Shown here: piece by piece, positions 1 to 11,217 of the stretch
How positions within the stretch are numbered: the stretch's first letter is position 1
How the letters are laid out: the number at the start of each line of letters is the position of its first letter
Source: Hyphomicrobiales bacterium
Lineage (GTDB): Bacteria > Pseudomonadota > Alphaproteobacteria > Rhizobiales > Beijerinckiaceae
NCBI GenBank assembly: GCA_016716745.1
Contig: JADJVD010000001.1
Span: 663,810-727,809 of the forward strand
Reading direction: 5' to 3'
Length of the DNA: 64,000 nucleotides
Program-made: the position numbers and the translations under genes
Notes under the pieces: model-generated
Told to the model about the DNA's origin: nothing
Database searches by the model: none
The model's input: the letters and a program-made list of their open reading frames with translations, nothing else

Positions 1-2
1 CG

Positions 3-527
3 CTCGCGGAGGAACTGGGGATGCGCTTCGCCATCCATCCCGACGATCCGCCGCGGCCGCTGATGGGCCTGCCGCGCATCGTCTCCAATCACGCCGATCT
101 CGATTTCATCCTGAAGGCGGTCGACGCGCCGGCGAACGGAATTTGCCTGTGCACCGGCTCGCTCGGCGCGGGCGTGGCGAACGATCCGGTGGCGATCACG
201 AAGGCGGTCGCTCCGCGCATCCATTTCGTGCATCTGCGCAACGTCGCCAAGGAGCCGGACGGCTCTTTCATGGAGGCCGAGCATCTGGCCGGCGACACCG
301 ACATGGTGGCGATGATCGAGGCGCTGCTCGCCGAACAGAAGCGCCGCAAGGCGGAGGGCCGGGCCGACTGGCGGATGCCGATGCGCCCCGACCACGGGCA
401 CGAGCTGCTCGACGATGTCGGCAAGGGCTCGTTTCCGGGCTATTCCGCCATCGGCCGGCTCAAGGGGCTGGCGGAGCTGCGCGGCGTCATGACCGCCGTG
501 GCGCGGGCGAACGACCTGCCGATGTGA
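3..527 (+). CDS. uxuA: mannonate dehydratase, C-terminal part (5' end outside window)
   Basis: The open frame runs into the left edge of the window, so only about the last 174 residues are present. UxuA dehydrates D-mannonate to 2-keto-3-deoxygluconate in hexuronate catabolism in the cytoplasm. The visible part contains family-typical stretches such as CTGSLGAG, the metal-site region HFVHLRN followed by a conserved acidic segment, and MRPDHGHELLDD near residue 120 of the fragment, which carries the conserved Asp-His-Gly-His. The stop at 525-527 faces the IalB-like gene tail to tail. The family assignment is confident; the start cannot be seen. Confidence 0.9.
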   Translation, partial: LAEELGMRFAIHPDDPPRPLMGLPRIVSNHADLDFILKAVDAPANGICLCTGSLGAGVANDPVAITKAVAPRIHFVHLRNVAKEPDGSFMEAEHLAGDTDMVAMIEALLAEQKRRKAEGRADWRMPMRPDHGHELLDDVGKGSFPGYSAIGRLKGLAELRGVMTAVARANDLPM

Positions 528-548
528 GGCGCGCCGGCGCCGGCCGTC

Positions 549-1253
549 TTACTGGCAGTCCTTCTGCACGCGATCCAGCGCCTGGCCGAGGCCGGACAGC
601 GAGTAGGTGTCGGTCGACTGGTTGCCCTTCGCCGACGGCGCCTTGACGACGAGCTTGGCGCCCTTGCGCATGGCGTCGGCGAGCTGGGATTCCTCGGCGG
701 CGTTCTTCACCCAGGCGTTCTCCCCCTTGGCCACGAGGGCGAAGGAGGACGCGCCGACCTCGGCCGTGCCGCCGGAGGCGCCTTCCTTCAGGGGGAAGCC
801 CATCATGATCGAGATCTCGCCGCGCACGCCCTCGCCGGGGCGGGTCGAGATGAAGACGTAGCCGGCGTCGCGCTTCAGCGAGGCGGGCTGGCGCTCCTTC
901 GGCTGGGCGAGGGCGTAGCAAATCTTCCCCTTGGCGCCCTGCGAGGTATAGGCGCCCCAATCGCCGAAGGTGGCGACGAGGAGCGGCTTGCCGCCGCCCG
1001 GCGCGGCGGCCGCGGCACCCTTTCCTTTCCCCTTGCCCTTCGTCTCGTCGGCCTTCGCCTCCGCGGCCTTGGGCTCGGCGGCCTTGGCGTCCGCCTTGGC
1101 CTTGCCCTTGGCGTCCTTGGCGGCCGCCTTCGTCTTGTCGGCCTGTTCGGCGGCGGCCTTCGCCTTGGCCGCCTTGGCCTTGGCGCTCTCCTGCGCGAGG
1201 GCGGGGGCGGTCAGGGCGGCGGCGAGGGCGAGAGAGATCAGGGTGCGAATCAT
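549..1253 (-). CDS. invasion associated locus B (IalB) family protein with Lys/Ala-rich linker
   Basis: 234 residues. An N-terminal signal peptide (MIRTLISLALAAALTAPALA, cut near Ala-Gln) is followed by a low-complexity Ala/Lys/Glu-rich stretch at about residues 23-85. The IalB-type domain then starts near the FGDWGAYTS motif. Cysteines at ICYA and the C-terminal DCQ fit the disulfide expected in this periplasmic family. IalB proteins are common secreted proteins of Hyphomicrobiales, and their biochemical role is mostly unknown. The long charged linker is unusual in length and could be a flexible periplasmic tether. The gene lies alone between a convergent uxuA and a divergent oxidoreductase gene. 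Confidence 0.85.
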   Translation of the reverse strand: MIRTLISLALAAALTAPALAQESAKAKAAKAKAAAEQADKTKAAAKDAKGKAKADAKAAEPKAAEAKADETKGKGKGKGAAAAAPGGGKPLLVATFGDWGAYTSQGAKGKICYALAQPKERQPASLKRDAGYVFISTRPGEGVRGEISIMMGFPLKEGASGGTAEVGASSFALVAKGENAWVKNAAEESQLADAMRKGAKLVVKAPSAKGNQSTDTYSLSGLGQALDRVQKDCQ

Positions 1254-1420
1254 GCGGCGGACTCTAACGCGGTCGGGAGGGCGACGACAGTCGCGCCGCG
1301 AAGCCGGGCCCTCGCAGCGCGGCCGCGTTCTTGCGCCCGCATCGGGGCGAAATTCCGGCGTTGGCCGCCGGCGCGGGAGCGCTTAGGGTCGGATCACGTT
1401 CGACGGCATCGGGAGAGGAT

Positions 1421-2398
1421 ATGCGCGCCGCGCTTTGCCGTAATTTCGGACCGCCGGAGGCGTTGACGATCGAGACGCTCGAGGACCCGGCGCCGGCGCC
1501 GGGCGAAATTCTGGTCGACGCGCGTTTCGCCGCGCTGAACTTCTTCGACACGCTGATCATCCAGAACCGCTATCAGGTGAAGCCCGCCCCGCCGTTCTCG
1601 CCGGGGGCGGAATTTTCCGGCCGCGTCGCCGCGCTCGGGGCGGGCGTCGCGGGCTTTGCGGTCGGCCAGCGCGTCGCCGGCCATGTCCTCTACGGCGCCT
1701 GCCGCACGCGGCTCGCGGTCGCCGCGCAGAACGTCGTGGCGATCCCGGACGGGGTGAGCGACGAGGCGGCGGCGGGCCTCTTCGTCACCTACGGCACCTC
1801 GCTGCACGCGCTGAAGCAGCGCGCCGAGTTGAAGCCCGGCGAGAGTCTCGCCGTGCTCGGCGCCTCGGGCGGGGTGGGGATCGCGGCGGTCGAGCTCGGG
1901 CGGATCATGGGGGCGCGCGTCATCGCCTGCGCCTCCTCGCCGGAAAAGCTCGCCTTCGCGCAGTCGCTCGGCGCGAGCGTCGGGATCGACTATTCGGCCG
2001 AGGATCTGAAGGAGGCGCTGAAGCGGGAGACCGGCGGGCAGGGCGTCGACGTCGTCTACGATCCGGTCGGCGGCGATCTCGCCGAGGCGGCGCTGCGGGC
2101 GACGGCGTGGAAGGGGCGCTTCCTCGTCGTCGGCTTCGCCGCCGGGACGATCCCGAAGATCCCGCTCAACCTGACGCTGCTCAAGGGTTGCGACATCCGC
2201 GGCGTGTTCTGGGGCGAGTTCATCCGCCGCGAGCCGCAGGCGCATCGGGACAACATGGCGCAACTGCTCGCCTGGGTCGCCGGCGGCCAATTGTCGGCGC
2301 ATGTGCACGCCGTCTATCCGCTCGAGCGCATCGCCGAGGCGCTCGGCGCGATCTCGCGCCGGGAGGCGCAGGGAAAGGTGCTGATCGGCATGAATTAG
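1421..2398 (+). CDS. NADPH:quinone oxidoreductase family protein (MDR superfamily)
   Basis: 325 residues from the ATG at 1421, chosen because GGGAGAGG lies just upstream and the protein begins with the usual MRAALCRNFGPPEAL. It has an N-terminal GroES-like domain, and then a Rossmann fold with the nucleotide-binding loop GASGGVGIAAVELG at about residues 142-155. No structural-zinc cysteine cluster is seen, so this is a zinc-free quinone reductase-type medium-chain dehydrogenase rather than an alcohol dehydrogenase. Substrate cannot be told from sequence. The frame stays open upstream to 1331 but that part overlaps the promoter region of the divergent gene. Confidence 0.88.
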   Translation: MRAALCRNFGPPEALTIETLEDPAPAPGEILVDARFAALNFFDTLIIQNRYQVKPAPPFSPGAEFSGRVAALGAGVAGFAVGQRVAGHVLYGACRTRLAVAAQNVVAIPDGVSDEAAAGLFVTYGTSLHALKQRAELKPGESLAVLGASGGVGIAAVELGRIMGARVIACASSPEKLAFAQSLGASVGIDYSAEDLKEALKRETGGQGVDVVYDPVGGDLAEAALRATAWKGRFLVVGFAAGTIPKIPLNLTLLKGCDIRGVFWGEFIRREPQAHRDNMAQLLAWVAGGQLSAHVHAVYPLERIAEALGAISRREAQGKVLIGMN

Positions 2399-2473
2399 GA
2401 CGCGCGGCCGCTGAACCATTGCGGTCGCGCCAGGGTTTCTTATTTTACGGGCATCTCAGGGAGGGCTTTCCCC

Positions 2474-3067
2474 ATGCGTTTTTCCGCCGTGCGCGCCGCG
2501 CTCGCCGCCATCTTTCTCGGTCTCGCCGTGGCCGGCTGCGGCTACAACACGATTCCGACGCTCGAGGAATCGGCCAAGGCCAAGTGGTCCGAGGTGCAGA
2601 ACCAGTATCAGCGCCGCGCCGATCTCATCCCCAATCTCGTCGCCACCGTGCAGGGCTACGCCAAGCAGGAGAAGGACGTGCTGACCTCGGTCGTCGAGGC
2701 GCGCGCCAAGGCGACGTCGATCCAGCTCACCCCGGGCGATCTGTCCGACCCGGAGAAGGTGAAGCAGTTCCAGCAAGCCCAGCAGCAGCTCTCCGGCGCG
2801 CTCGGCCGGCTGATCGCGGTCAGCGAGAACTATCCCGAACTGAAATCGAACCAGAACTTCCTCGCGCTGCAATCGCAGCTCGAGGGCACGGAGAACCGCA
2901 TCTCGGTGGCGCGGCGCGACTACATCGGCGCGGTGCAAGCGTTCAACACGTCGCTGCGCACCTTCCCGACCGTGATCTGGGCGAAGACCTTCTTCTCCGG
3001 AACGAAGCCGATGGCGGAGTTCTCGGCCAACGAAGGCGCGCAGACGCCGCCGAAGGTGAGCTTCTGA
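2474..3067 (+). CDS. lemA: LemA family lipoprotein
   Basis: 197 residues. The N-terminus is a lipoprotein signal: a hydrophobic core ending in a VAGC lipobox, so Cys23 or so is the predicted lipidated residue. The rest shows LemA family features: the NQYQRRADLIPNLVATVQGYA segment and the SENYPELKSNQNF segment, both in the long helical bundle, and a C-terminal stretch ending near PPKVSF. LemA proteins are membrane-anchored helical proteins of unclear function. A strong ribosome binding site (CAGGGAGGG) precedes the ATG. It heads a three-gene group with two TPM-domain proteins, a recurring arrangement for this family. Confidence 0.93.
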   Translation: MRFSAVRAALAAIFLGLAVAGCGYNTIPTLEESAKAKWSEVQNQYQRRADLIPNLVATVQGYAKQEKDVLTSVVEARAKATSIQLTPGDLSDPEKVKQFQQAQQQLSGALGRLIAVSENYPELKSNQNFLALQSQLEGTENRISVARRDYIGAVQAFNTSLRTFPTVIWAKTFFSGTKPMAEFSANEGAQTPPKVSF

Positions 3068-3089
3068 CCGGCCCGGCGGGCGCGGGGCG

Positions 3090-3902
3090 ATGATCGCCAG
3101 GATCGAGGCGCGGGCGGCGCGCGCGGGCGCGGCTCTGGCCGCGTTCGCGCTCGCGCTGGTCGTCGCCGCCTCGCTCGCGCTCGCCGCCTTTCCGGCGTTG
3201 ACGGGGCGCGTCGTCGACGAGGCGAGCGTAATCCCGCCGGCGACGCGCAGCCAGATCGAGGCCAAGCTCGCCGATCTCGAAGCCAAGAGCGGCATCCAGT
3301 TCGCGGTGGCGACGGTGCGCTCGCTCGACGGGCAGGAGATCGAGCCCTACGCCAACGCGCTCTTCCGGCAGTGGAAGCTCGGCGAGGCGAAGGCGAACAA
3401 CGGCGTGCTGCTGCTGGTCGCGCCGAACGAACGGCGCGTGCGCATCGAGGTCGGCTACGGACTCGAAGGCACGCTCACCGACGCGCTGTCGAAGGTGATC
3501 ATCGTCAACGCCATCACGCCGCGCTTCAAGCAGGGCGATTTCGGCGGCGGAATCCTGCGCGGCGTCGAGGACGTGATCACCGTGCTGACGACGGATTCGA
3601 GCGAGTGGCAGAAGCGCCCCGAATTGCGCGCGGAGGACCAGTCGAATCTGATCGAGACGCTGCTGCCGTTCATCGTGATCGCGATCTTCCTGTTCGTGTT
3701 CATCTCGATCGTGCGCAACGCGACGGCGCAGAACAATCGCGTCGTGCGTCGGGGCGGGCGCGTCGTCATCCTGCCGCCGACGGGCGGGGGATGGGGCGGC
3801 GGCTGGTCCGGCGGCGGGGGAGGCTGGAGCGGCGGCGGCGGCGGGGGCTGGTCGGGCGGCGGCGGATCGTCCGGCGGCGGCGGCGCCTCGGGGAGCTGGT
3901 GA
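3090..3902 (+). CDS. TPM domain-containing membrane protein, Gly-rich tail (YgcG-like)
   Basis: 270 residues. It has an N-terminal signal/anchor (about residues 10-35), a TPM (TPM_phosphatase) domain at about residues 40-165 with the typical LTGRVVDEASVI start and the VGYGLEGTLTD motif, a transmembrane helix near residues 190-208 (LLPFIVIAIFLFVFISIV), and a C-terminal tail of almost pure Gly/Ser/Trp repeats. This matches YgcG-type proteins encoded beside lemA. TPM domains are exported or membrane tethered; the enzymatic role is uncertain. The stop codon overlaps the next start by one base (TGATG), so translation is probably coupled. Confidence 0.9.
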   Translation: MIARIEARAARAGAALAAFALALVVAASLALAAFPALTGRVVDEASVIPPATRSQIEAKLADLEAKSGIQFAVATVRSLDGQEIEPYANALFRQWKLGEAKANNGVLLLVAPNERRVRIEVGYGLEGTLTDALSKVIIVNAITPRFKQGDFGGGILRGVEDVITVLTTDSSEWQKRPELRAEDQSNLIETLLPFIVIAIFLFVFISIVRNATAQNNRVVRRGGRVVILPPTGGGWGGGWSGGGGGWSGGGGGGWSGGGGSSGGGGASGSW

Positions 3903-4513
3903 TGGAGATCACGCAGGCCGATCACGATCGAGTCGCCGCCGCCATCGCGGCTGCGGAGGCCGACACGTCCGGCGAGATCACGGTCGTCATCGCGCAGGCC
4001 TCGGCGGCCTATTCGGCGTTCTCCTTCGCCTGGGCGACGCTCGGGGCGCTCGCCGCGCCCTGGCCGCTGCTCGTGCTGACCGAGCTGTCGGCCCATCGCA
4101 TCTATCTCGCGCAGCTCGTCGTCTTCGCGATCCTGTTTGCGATCCTCTCGCGGCCCGCGTTGCGGCTCGCCGTGACGCCGAAGCGCGTGCGCCGCGCGAC
4201 CGCGCATCGCGCCGCGATGGAGCAGTTCGTGCTGCGCGGCGTCACGCGCACCCGCGCGCGCACCGGCGTGCTCGTGTTCTGCTCGCTCGCCGAACATTAC
4301 GCGCGCATCGTCGCGGACGACGGCGTCGCCGAGGCGGTCGACAAGCGCGAGTGGCAGGAGGCGGTCGACGCGCTGGTCGCCGCCGCGCGCGAGGGGCGGC
4401 CGATCGACGGATGCGTCGAGGCCGTGGCGCGCGTCGGCGCGATTCTGGCGCATCACGCGCCGCGCGGGGAGGGCGACGTCAACGAGACGCCGGACCGGCT
4501 CTACGTCGTGTGA
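3902..4513 (+). CDS. TPM domain-containing protein, second paralogue
   Basis: 203 residues from the ATG at 3902, which overlaps the stop of the upstream TPM gene. It starts with a TPM-like segment (EADTSGEITVVIAQASAAYS), followed by two closely spaced hydrophobic segments at about residues 40-60 and 68-85 that should form a membrane hairpin, then the second part of the TPM domain (RARTGVLVFCSLAEHYARIVADDGV). This split-by-membrane-hairpin form is seen in the small YgcG-linked paralogues of Alphaproteobacteria. It likely acts with the preceding LemA and TPM proteins at the inner membrane. Function is otherwise unknown. Confidence 0.87.
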   Translation: MEITQADHDRVAAAIAAAEADTSGEITVVIAQASAAYSAFSFAWATLGALAAPWPLLVLTELSAHRIYLAQLVVFAILFAILSRPALRLAVTPKRVRRATAHRAAMEQFVLRGVTRTRARTGVLVFCSLAEHYARIVADDGVAEAVDKREWQEAVDALVAAAREGRPIDGCVEAVARVGAILAHHAPRGEGDVNETPDRLYVV

Positions 4514-4517
4514 GCCT

Positions 4518-5282
4518 TCAGCGCAGCGCCGCGCCGAGAATGAGGCCGGGCCGCGCCTGATCCTGCGTCTGCACCAGCACGGCGATGGCGTCGCCGTCGG
4601 GCGAGTTGCGCAGGCTCGCGGGAACCTCGAAGCTCGCGGCCTCGCCCGTCCATTCGCCGATGCGCGACATCGCGCGCACCACATTGGCGTAGGTGATCGT
4701 GCGGTTGCGATTCTCGCCGCGGCCGATGGCGACGGATTTCGCGCGCGCCACGCGCAGCGCGTAGACGATCGCCTGACGCGGGCCGCCCGCGCTCGCCGCG
4801 CCGATGTCGACGCGCGCGCGATCGGGCGCGAGCGCCACGGCCACACCCATCGCGCCCTTGTGCGCCTGCGCCTCGCGCGCGGCGCGGCCGACGTCGGATG
4901 CGTCGGAGCCGACCGCATGCGCGGCGCCGTCGACGACGATCTGCGGCGTGTAGACGCGCGCGTCGCCGCGCGCATGCGCATAGGCCTTCTGGCGCTGCGT
5001 GAAGGCGGGCTGGGCGAGCGTGTCCTTCCAGCCGAGATAGTCCCAGTAGTCGACCGGCATCGACAGGGCGATGACGCCGGGCTGGAGGGCGATGCGCGAC
5101 AGCATCGCGTCGGCCGGCGGGCAGGACGAGCAGCCCTGACTGGTGAACAGTTCGACGACGCTGGGCGCCGGCAGGGCCGGCGTCTCGTCGTCCGCCCGGG
5201 CGGGCGAGGCGAGGGCGACGAGCAGGCCCGCCAGAACGAGCCGCGCCGCGGTGAACGTCCGCAGTCTCTTGTCGTTGCGCAT
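4518..5282 (-). CDS. DUF1223 domain-containing secreted protein
   Basis: 254 residues from the ATG at 5282, which gives a normal signal peptide (MRNDKRLRTFTAARLVLAGL, cleaved near SPARA-DD). The mature protein begins with VVELFTSQGCSSCPPAD, the DUF1223 hallmark: a thioredoxin-like fold with a Cys-Ser-Ser-Cys pair at about residue 55. The PVDYWDYLGWKDT motif follows, also family typical. The protein is predicted periplasmic and redox related, but no substrate is known. An upstream in-frame start at 5345 exists but would add a non-signal extension. It faces the TPM gene tail to tail. Confidence 0.88.
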   Translation of the reverse strand: MRNDKRLRTFTAARLVLAGLLVALASPARADDETPALPAPSVVELFTSQGCSSCPPADAMLSRIALQPGVIALSMPVDYWDYLGWKDTLAQPAFTQRQKAYAHARGDARVYTPQIVVDGAAHAVGSDASDVGRAAREAQAHKGAMGVAVALAPDRARVDIGAASAGGPRQAIVYALRVARAKSVAIGRGENRNRTITYANVVRAMSRIGEWTGEAASFEVPASLRNSPDGDAIAVLVQTQDQARPGLILGAALR

Positions 5283-5377
5283 GGCCTGCACCCTAGGCGC
5301 GCGTCCAAGGCGACGACACTCACATGGTGGTGAGGAGCGCGTCATCGGCAGCGGCGAAAGGTCGCGCGAGGCTGACG

Positions 5378-5405
5378 AAAAAGGCCGCCGGCGAAACCGG
5401 CGGCC
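5378..5405 (-). terminator. rho-independent terminator downstream of aconitase
   Basis: On the minus strand a 9-bp stem GGCCGCCGG / CCGGCGGCC with a 5-base loop is followed by a run of five T. It sits 27 bases after the aconitase stop codon. Confidence 0.85.
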
Positions 5406-5431
5406 TCGAAGCGCTTCAGCCTGCGCGTCGC

Positions 5432-8149
<2,718 letters not shown>

Positions 8150-8270
8150 GGCGTCCTTCCGGGTGGGGGGCGAAAACGATGGCGGCCTTATAGATAATTT
8201 CGCGAACAGCCGCTACACGGACGAAAGTCGCGCGAGCGCGCGCGGCCAAGCCCGGACCGGCAATTCCCGC

Positions 8271-8885
8271 ATGCGCCTGATCGTACGAGACGTGACCATC
8301 GAACGCGGCGGCCGGCGCGTTCTCGATCGCGTGTCGTTCACGCTGGAGGCGGGCCGCGCGCTGGTGGTCACGGGGCCGAACGGGGCAGGAAAATCGACGC
8401 TGCTCGCGGGGTTGGCCGGCCTGCTGCCCCTCGCGGACGGCGAGGTGACGCTGGAGGGCGCGGCCGACGCCGAGGCGCCGGCGGCCGAATCCTGCCACTA
8501 TGTCGGCCATCGCGAGGCGCTGAAATCGGCGCTGACGCCGCGCGAGACGCTGGACGTCTGGGCCGCGCTGCTGGCGGCCGGCGAGGGCGGGCTCGACGCC
8601 GACGCCGCGCTGGCGCGCGTCAACCTCGCCCACGCCGCCGATTTTCCTGTCGCCTACCTGTCCGCCGGCCAGCGCCGGCGCGCCTCGCTCGCCCGCGTGC
8701 TGGTCGCCCGACGGCCGGTGTGGCTGCTCGACGAGCCGGTGACGGCGCTCGACGTCGCCTCGCAGGCGCGCTTCGCCGCCGTGATGGCCGAGCATCTGGC
8801 CTCCGGCGGAATGATCGTGGCCGCCACGCACGCGCCCATCGGCCTCGAAGGGGCGGACGCCCTGGTTCTGGGGGAGGCGGCGTGA
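8271..8885 (+). CDS. ccmA: heme exporter ATP-binding protein CcmA
   Basis: 204 residues from the ATG at 8271. This is the ABC ATPase of the CcmABCD complex, which loads haem onto CcmE for cytochrome c maturation. Walker A GPNGAGKST is near residues 34-42, the signature is the CcmA-type LSAGQRRR near 128, and Walker B VWLLDEP is near 150. It is the first gene of an overlapping operon and is transcribed divergently from acnA, an arrangement I know from other Hyphomicrobiales. The stop overlaps the ccmB start (GTGA). Confidence 0.94.
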   Translation: MRLIVRDVTIERGGRRVLDRVSFTLEAGRALVVTGPNGAGKSTLLAGLAGLLPLADGEVTLEGAADAEAPAAESCHYVGHREALKSALTPRETLDVWAALLAAGEGGLDADAALARVNLAHAADFPVAYLSAGQRRRASLARVLVARRPVWLLDEPVTALDVASQARFAAVMAEHLASGGMIVAATHAPIGLEGADALVLGEAA

Positions 8886-9550
8886 GGGCGCTCAAATCTC
8901 TGTTCCTGCGCGAGATTCGCCTCGCCCGCCGGATCGGCGGGGGCGGCGCGACGGGCGTCGTCTTCTTCCTCATCCTGGTCTCCATCGCCCCCTTCGCGCT
9001 CGGGCCCGACCTCAACCTCTTGTCGCGCATCGGCCCGGCGCTGTTGTGGATCGCGGCGCTGCTCGCCACGCTGATCGGCCTGGACCGGCTGTTTCAGGCC
9101 GACGCCGAGGACGGCTCGCTCGACCTGATGATGACGGCGCGCACGCCGCTCGAACTGGTCGTGCTGGTGAAGTGTCTGGCCCATTGGGCGGCGACGGGCC
9201 TGCCGCTCGTCATCGCCGCGCCGCTGTTCGGGCTGATGCTGGCGGTCGAGGGCGAGGCGCTGTGGGGCGTCACGCTGGCGCTGCTCGCCGGCACGCCGGC
9301 GATCACCTTCATCGGGGCGATCGGCGCGGCGCTGACCGCGAGTCTGCGGCGCGGCGGCCTGCTGATGGCGGTGCTGGTGCTGCCCTTCACCGTGCCGGTG
9401 CTGATCTTCGGCGTCGCCGCCTCGGCGGCGGCGCGCGGCGGCACGGTGCCGTTCTGGACGCCGTTCTCGATCCTGTGCGCGCTGACGCTGCTGGCCGTCG
9501 CCGGCGCCCCCTTCGCCGCCGCCGCGGCGCTTCGGCACGGGCGAGAGTGA
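8882..9550 (+). CDS. ccmB: heme exporter protein CcmB
   Basis: 222 residues starting at the GTG at 8882, which overlaps the ccmA stop by four bases. It begins with LFLREIRLARR and has six predicted transmembrane segments; the FFLILVSIAPFALGP and DGSLDLMM regions are CcmB typical. It is the membrane partner of CcmA in cytochrome c biogenesis system I. Translational coupling with ccmA is likely. Confidence 0.93.
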   Translation: MRALKSLFLREIRLARRIGGGGATGVVFFLILVSIAPFALGPDLNLLSRIGPALLWIAALLATLIGLDRLFQADAEDGSLDLMMTARTPLELVVLVKCLAHWAATGLPLVIAAPLFGLMLAVEGEALWGVTLALLAGTPAITFIGAIGAALTASLRRGGLLMAVLVLPFTVPVLIFGVAASAAARGGTVPFWTPFSILCALTLLAVAGAPFAAAAALRHGRE

Positions 9551-9689
9551 GGCGGCCCCGAGCGCCTGCGCCAACGTCGCGCAGGGGGTCGCGGTTTGCC
9601 AAACCGGGCCCGCCCCTCTATCTCCCCCTGTGTCGAGACGGATCGGCGCGGGCAGGTTCCGCGCCCGAAGCCCCCGAGGCCCGCAGATC

Positions 9690-10451
9690 ATGCTCAAATA
9701 CGCCAATCCGACGCTGTTCATGGGGCTCGCCGGCCGCCTGATTCCGTGGACGGCGGCGCTCGGCCTCGGCCTCATCGGCGTCGGGCTCTACATGTCGTTT
9801 CTGGGCTCGCCCGCCGACTACCAGCAGGGCGAGAGCGTGCGCATCATGTACATCCACGTGCCGTCGGCCTGGATGGCGCTGTTCATCTACGGGGTGATGA
9901 CCTCGGCCGCGCTCGGCACGCTGGTGTGGCGCCACCCGCTCGCCGACGCGGCGCAGAAGGCGGCCGCCCCGCTCGGCGCGGCCTTCACCTTCGTGTGCCT
10001 GTTCACCGGCTCGATGTGGGGCAAGCCGATGTGGGGCACATGGTGGGAATGGGATGCGCGGCTGACCTCGATGCTGGTGCTGTTCCTGATCTATCTCGGG
10101 CTCGTCGCGCTGTGGCGCACCATCGAGGAGCCGACCAGGGCCGCCAAGGCGGCCGCCGTGCTCACTCTCGTCGGCGTCGTCAACATTCCGATCATCAAGT
10201 TCTCGGTCGACTGGTGGAACACGCTGCACCAGCCGGCCTCCGTCTTCCGCATGGGCGGGCCGACGATCCATTCCTCGCTGCTGTGGCCGCTGGCGGTGAT
10301 GTCGCTCGCCTTCACCTTCCTGTTCATGACCATGCATCTGATGGCGATCCGCAACGAGATTCTCGCGCGCCGGGTGCGGCGTCTGAGCATGGAGGCGGCC
10401 AGCCGCGGCGAGGCCGGCCCGCGCGCCGTCGTGCGGGGAGCGACCGCCTGA
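9690..10451 (+). CDS. ccmC: heme ABC transporter permease CcmC
   Basis: 253 residues from the ATG at 9690. CcmC presents haem to CcmE at the periplasmic face. The diagnostic tryptophan-rich motif WGTWWEWDARLTS is at about residues 113-125, with the conserved haem-ligand histidines in IHVPSAW (about 57) and NTLHQP (about 181). Six transmembrane helices are evident. The stop overlaps the ccmD start by one base (TGATG). The 139-base gap after ccmB is the only sizeable gap inside the operon. Confidence 0.95.
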   Translation: MLKYANPTLFMGLAGRLIPWTAALGLGLIGVGLYMSFLGSPADYQQGESVRIMYIHVPSAWMALFIYGVMTSAALGTLVWRHPLADAAQKAAAPLGAAFTFVCLFTGSMWGKPMWGTWWEWDARLTSMLVLFLIYLGLVALWRTIEEPTRAAKAAAVLTLVGVVNIPIIKFSVDWWNTLHQPASVFRMGGPTIHSSLLWPLAVMSLAFTFLFMTMHLMAIRNEILARRVRRLSMEAASRGEAGPRAVVRGATA

Positions 10452-10609
10452 TGAGCCACGGCCCCTTCATCATCGCCTCCTATCTCGTCGCCGCGCTGAC
10501 GCTCGGCGGCATGGCGCTGGCGCTGGCGCTCGACTATCGCCGGCAGAAGAAGGCGCTCGAGCGCCTCGAGGCGCAGGGCTTCCATCACGAGCGCGGAGAG
10601 ACGCGATGA
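10451..10609 (+). CDS. ccmD: heme exporter protein CcmD
   Basis: 52 residues, the usual size for CcmD. One transmembrane helix (about residues 8-28) is followed by a basic cytoplasmic tail with YRRQKKALERLE. The family motif around FIIASYLVAALTL is recognisable. It is required for release of holo-CcmE from CcmC. The start overlaps the end of ccmC, and the stop overlaps the next ATG (ATGA). Confidence 0.9.
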   Translation: MSHGPFIIASYLVAALTLGGMALALALDYRRQKKALERLEAQGFHHERGETR

Positions 10610-11199
10610 GCGAGGCCGCGCCTGCCCCCGAGGCGCCGCGCAAGCGCCCGCCCTTCCTCGTCGTGCTGCCGCTGATCGTCTTCGCGGCGCTGTCGGCGCT
10701 GTTCTTCGTGCGCCTCGGCGCGGGCGACGCGCACCGCATCCCCTCCGCGCTGATCGGCAAGCCGGCGCCCGCCTTCGCGCTGCCGGCGCTGGAGGGCGTC
10801 GGCCGCCCCGGCTTCTCGGACGCCGACCTGAAGACCGGCAAGGTGACGGTCGTCAACGTCTTCGCCTCCTGGTGCGTGCCCTGCCACGCCGAGCACGCCT
10901 TCCTGATGGAGCTGGCGGCCGACGAGGCGCTGAAGGCGAAGGGCGTGCGCCTCGCCGGCGTCGCGCACAAGGACGAGCCGGAGAACTCCCGGCGATTTCT
11001 GGGCGCGCGCGGCAATCCTTACGCGCTGATCGGCGTCGACAAGTCCGGTCGCGCCTCGATCGACTGGGGGGTCTACGGCGTGCCCGAGACCTTCATCGTC
11101 AGGGGCGACGGGACGATCGCCTACAAGCATGTCGGGCCGATCGACGGCGACAGCCTGAAAGCGAAGATCGTTCCCGAGATCGAGAAGGCGATGAAGTGA
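10606..11199 (+). CDS. ccmG: thiol:disulfide interchange protein DsbE/CcmG
   Basis: 197 residues. An N-terminal transmembrane anchor (about residues 16-36) precedes a periplasmic thioredoxin fold. The active site WCVPC is at about residues 90-94, preceded by VVNVFAS, and the cis-Pro region is GVPETFIV. This protein reduces the apocytochrome c haem-binding cysteines. It is the last gene of the ccm operon and overlaps ccmD by four bases. The longer WCVPCHAEH form is the CcmG/CycY type. Confidence 0.94.
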   Translation: MSEAAPAPEAPRKRPPFLVVLPLIVFAALSALFFVRLGAGDAHRIPSALIGKPAPAFALPALEGVGRPGFSDADLKTGKVTVVNVFASWCVPCHAEHAFLMELAADEALKAKGVRLAGVAHKDEPENSRRFLGARGNPYALIGVDKSGRASIDWGVYGVPETFIVRGDGTIAYKHVGPIDGDSLKAKIVPEIEKAMK

Positions 11200-11217
11200 A
11201 CGGCGCGCCGCGCCCGA

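Noticed and set aside
3455..5323. A 622-codon minus-strand frame
   Set aside because: It overlaps TPM genes antisense and DUF1223 in another frame, and is composed of Arg/Pro runs.
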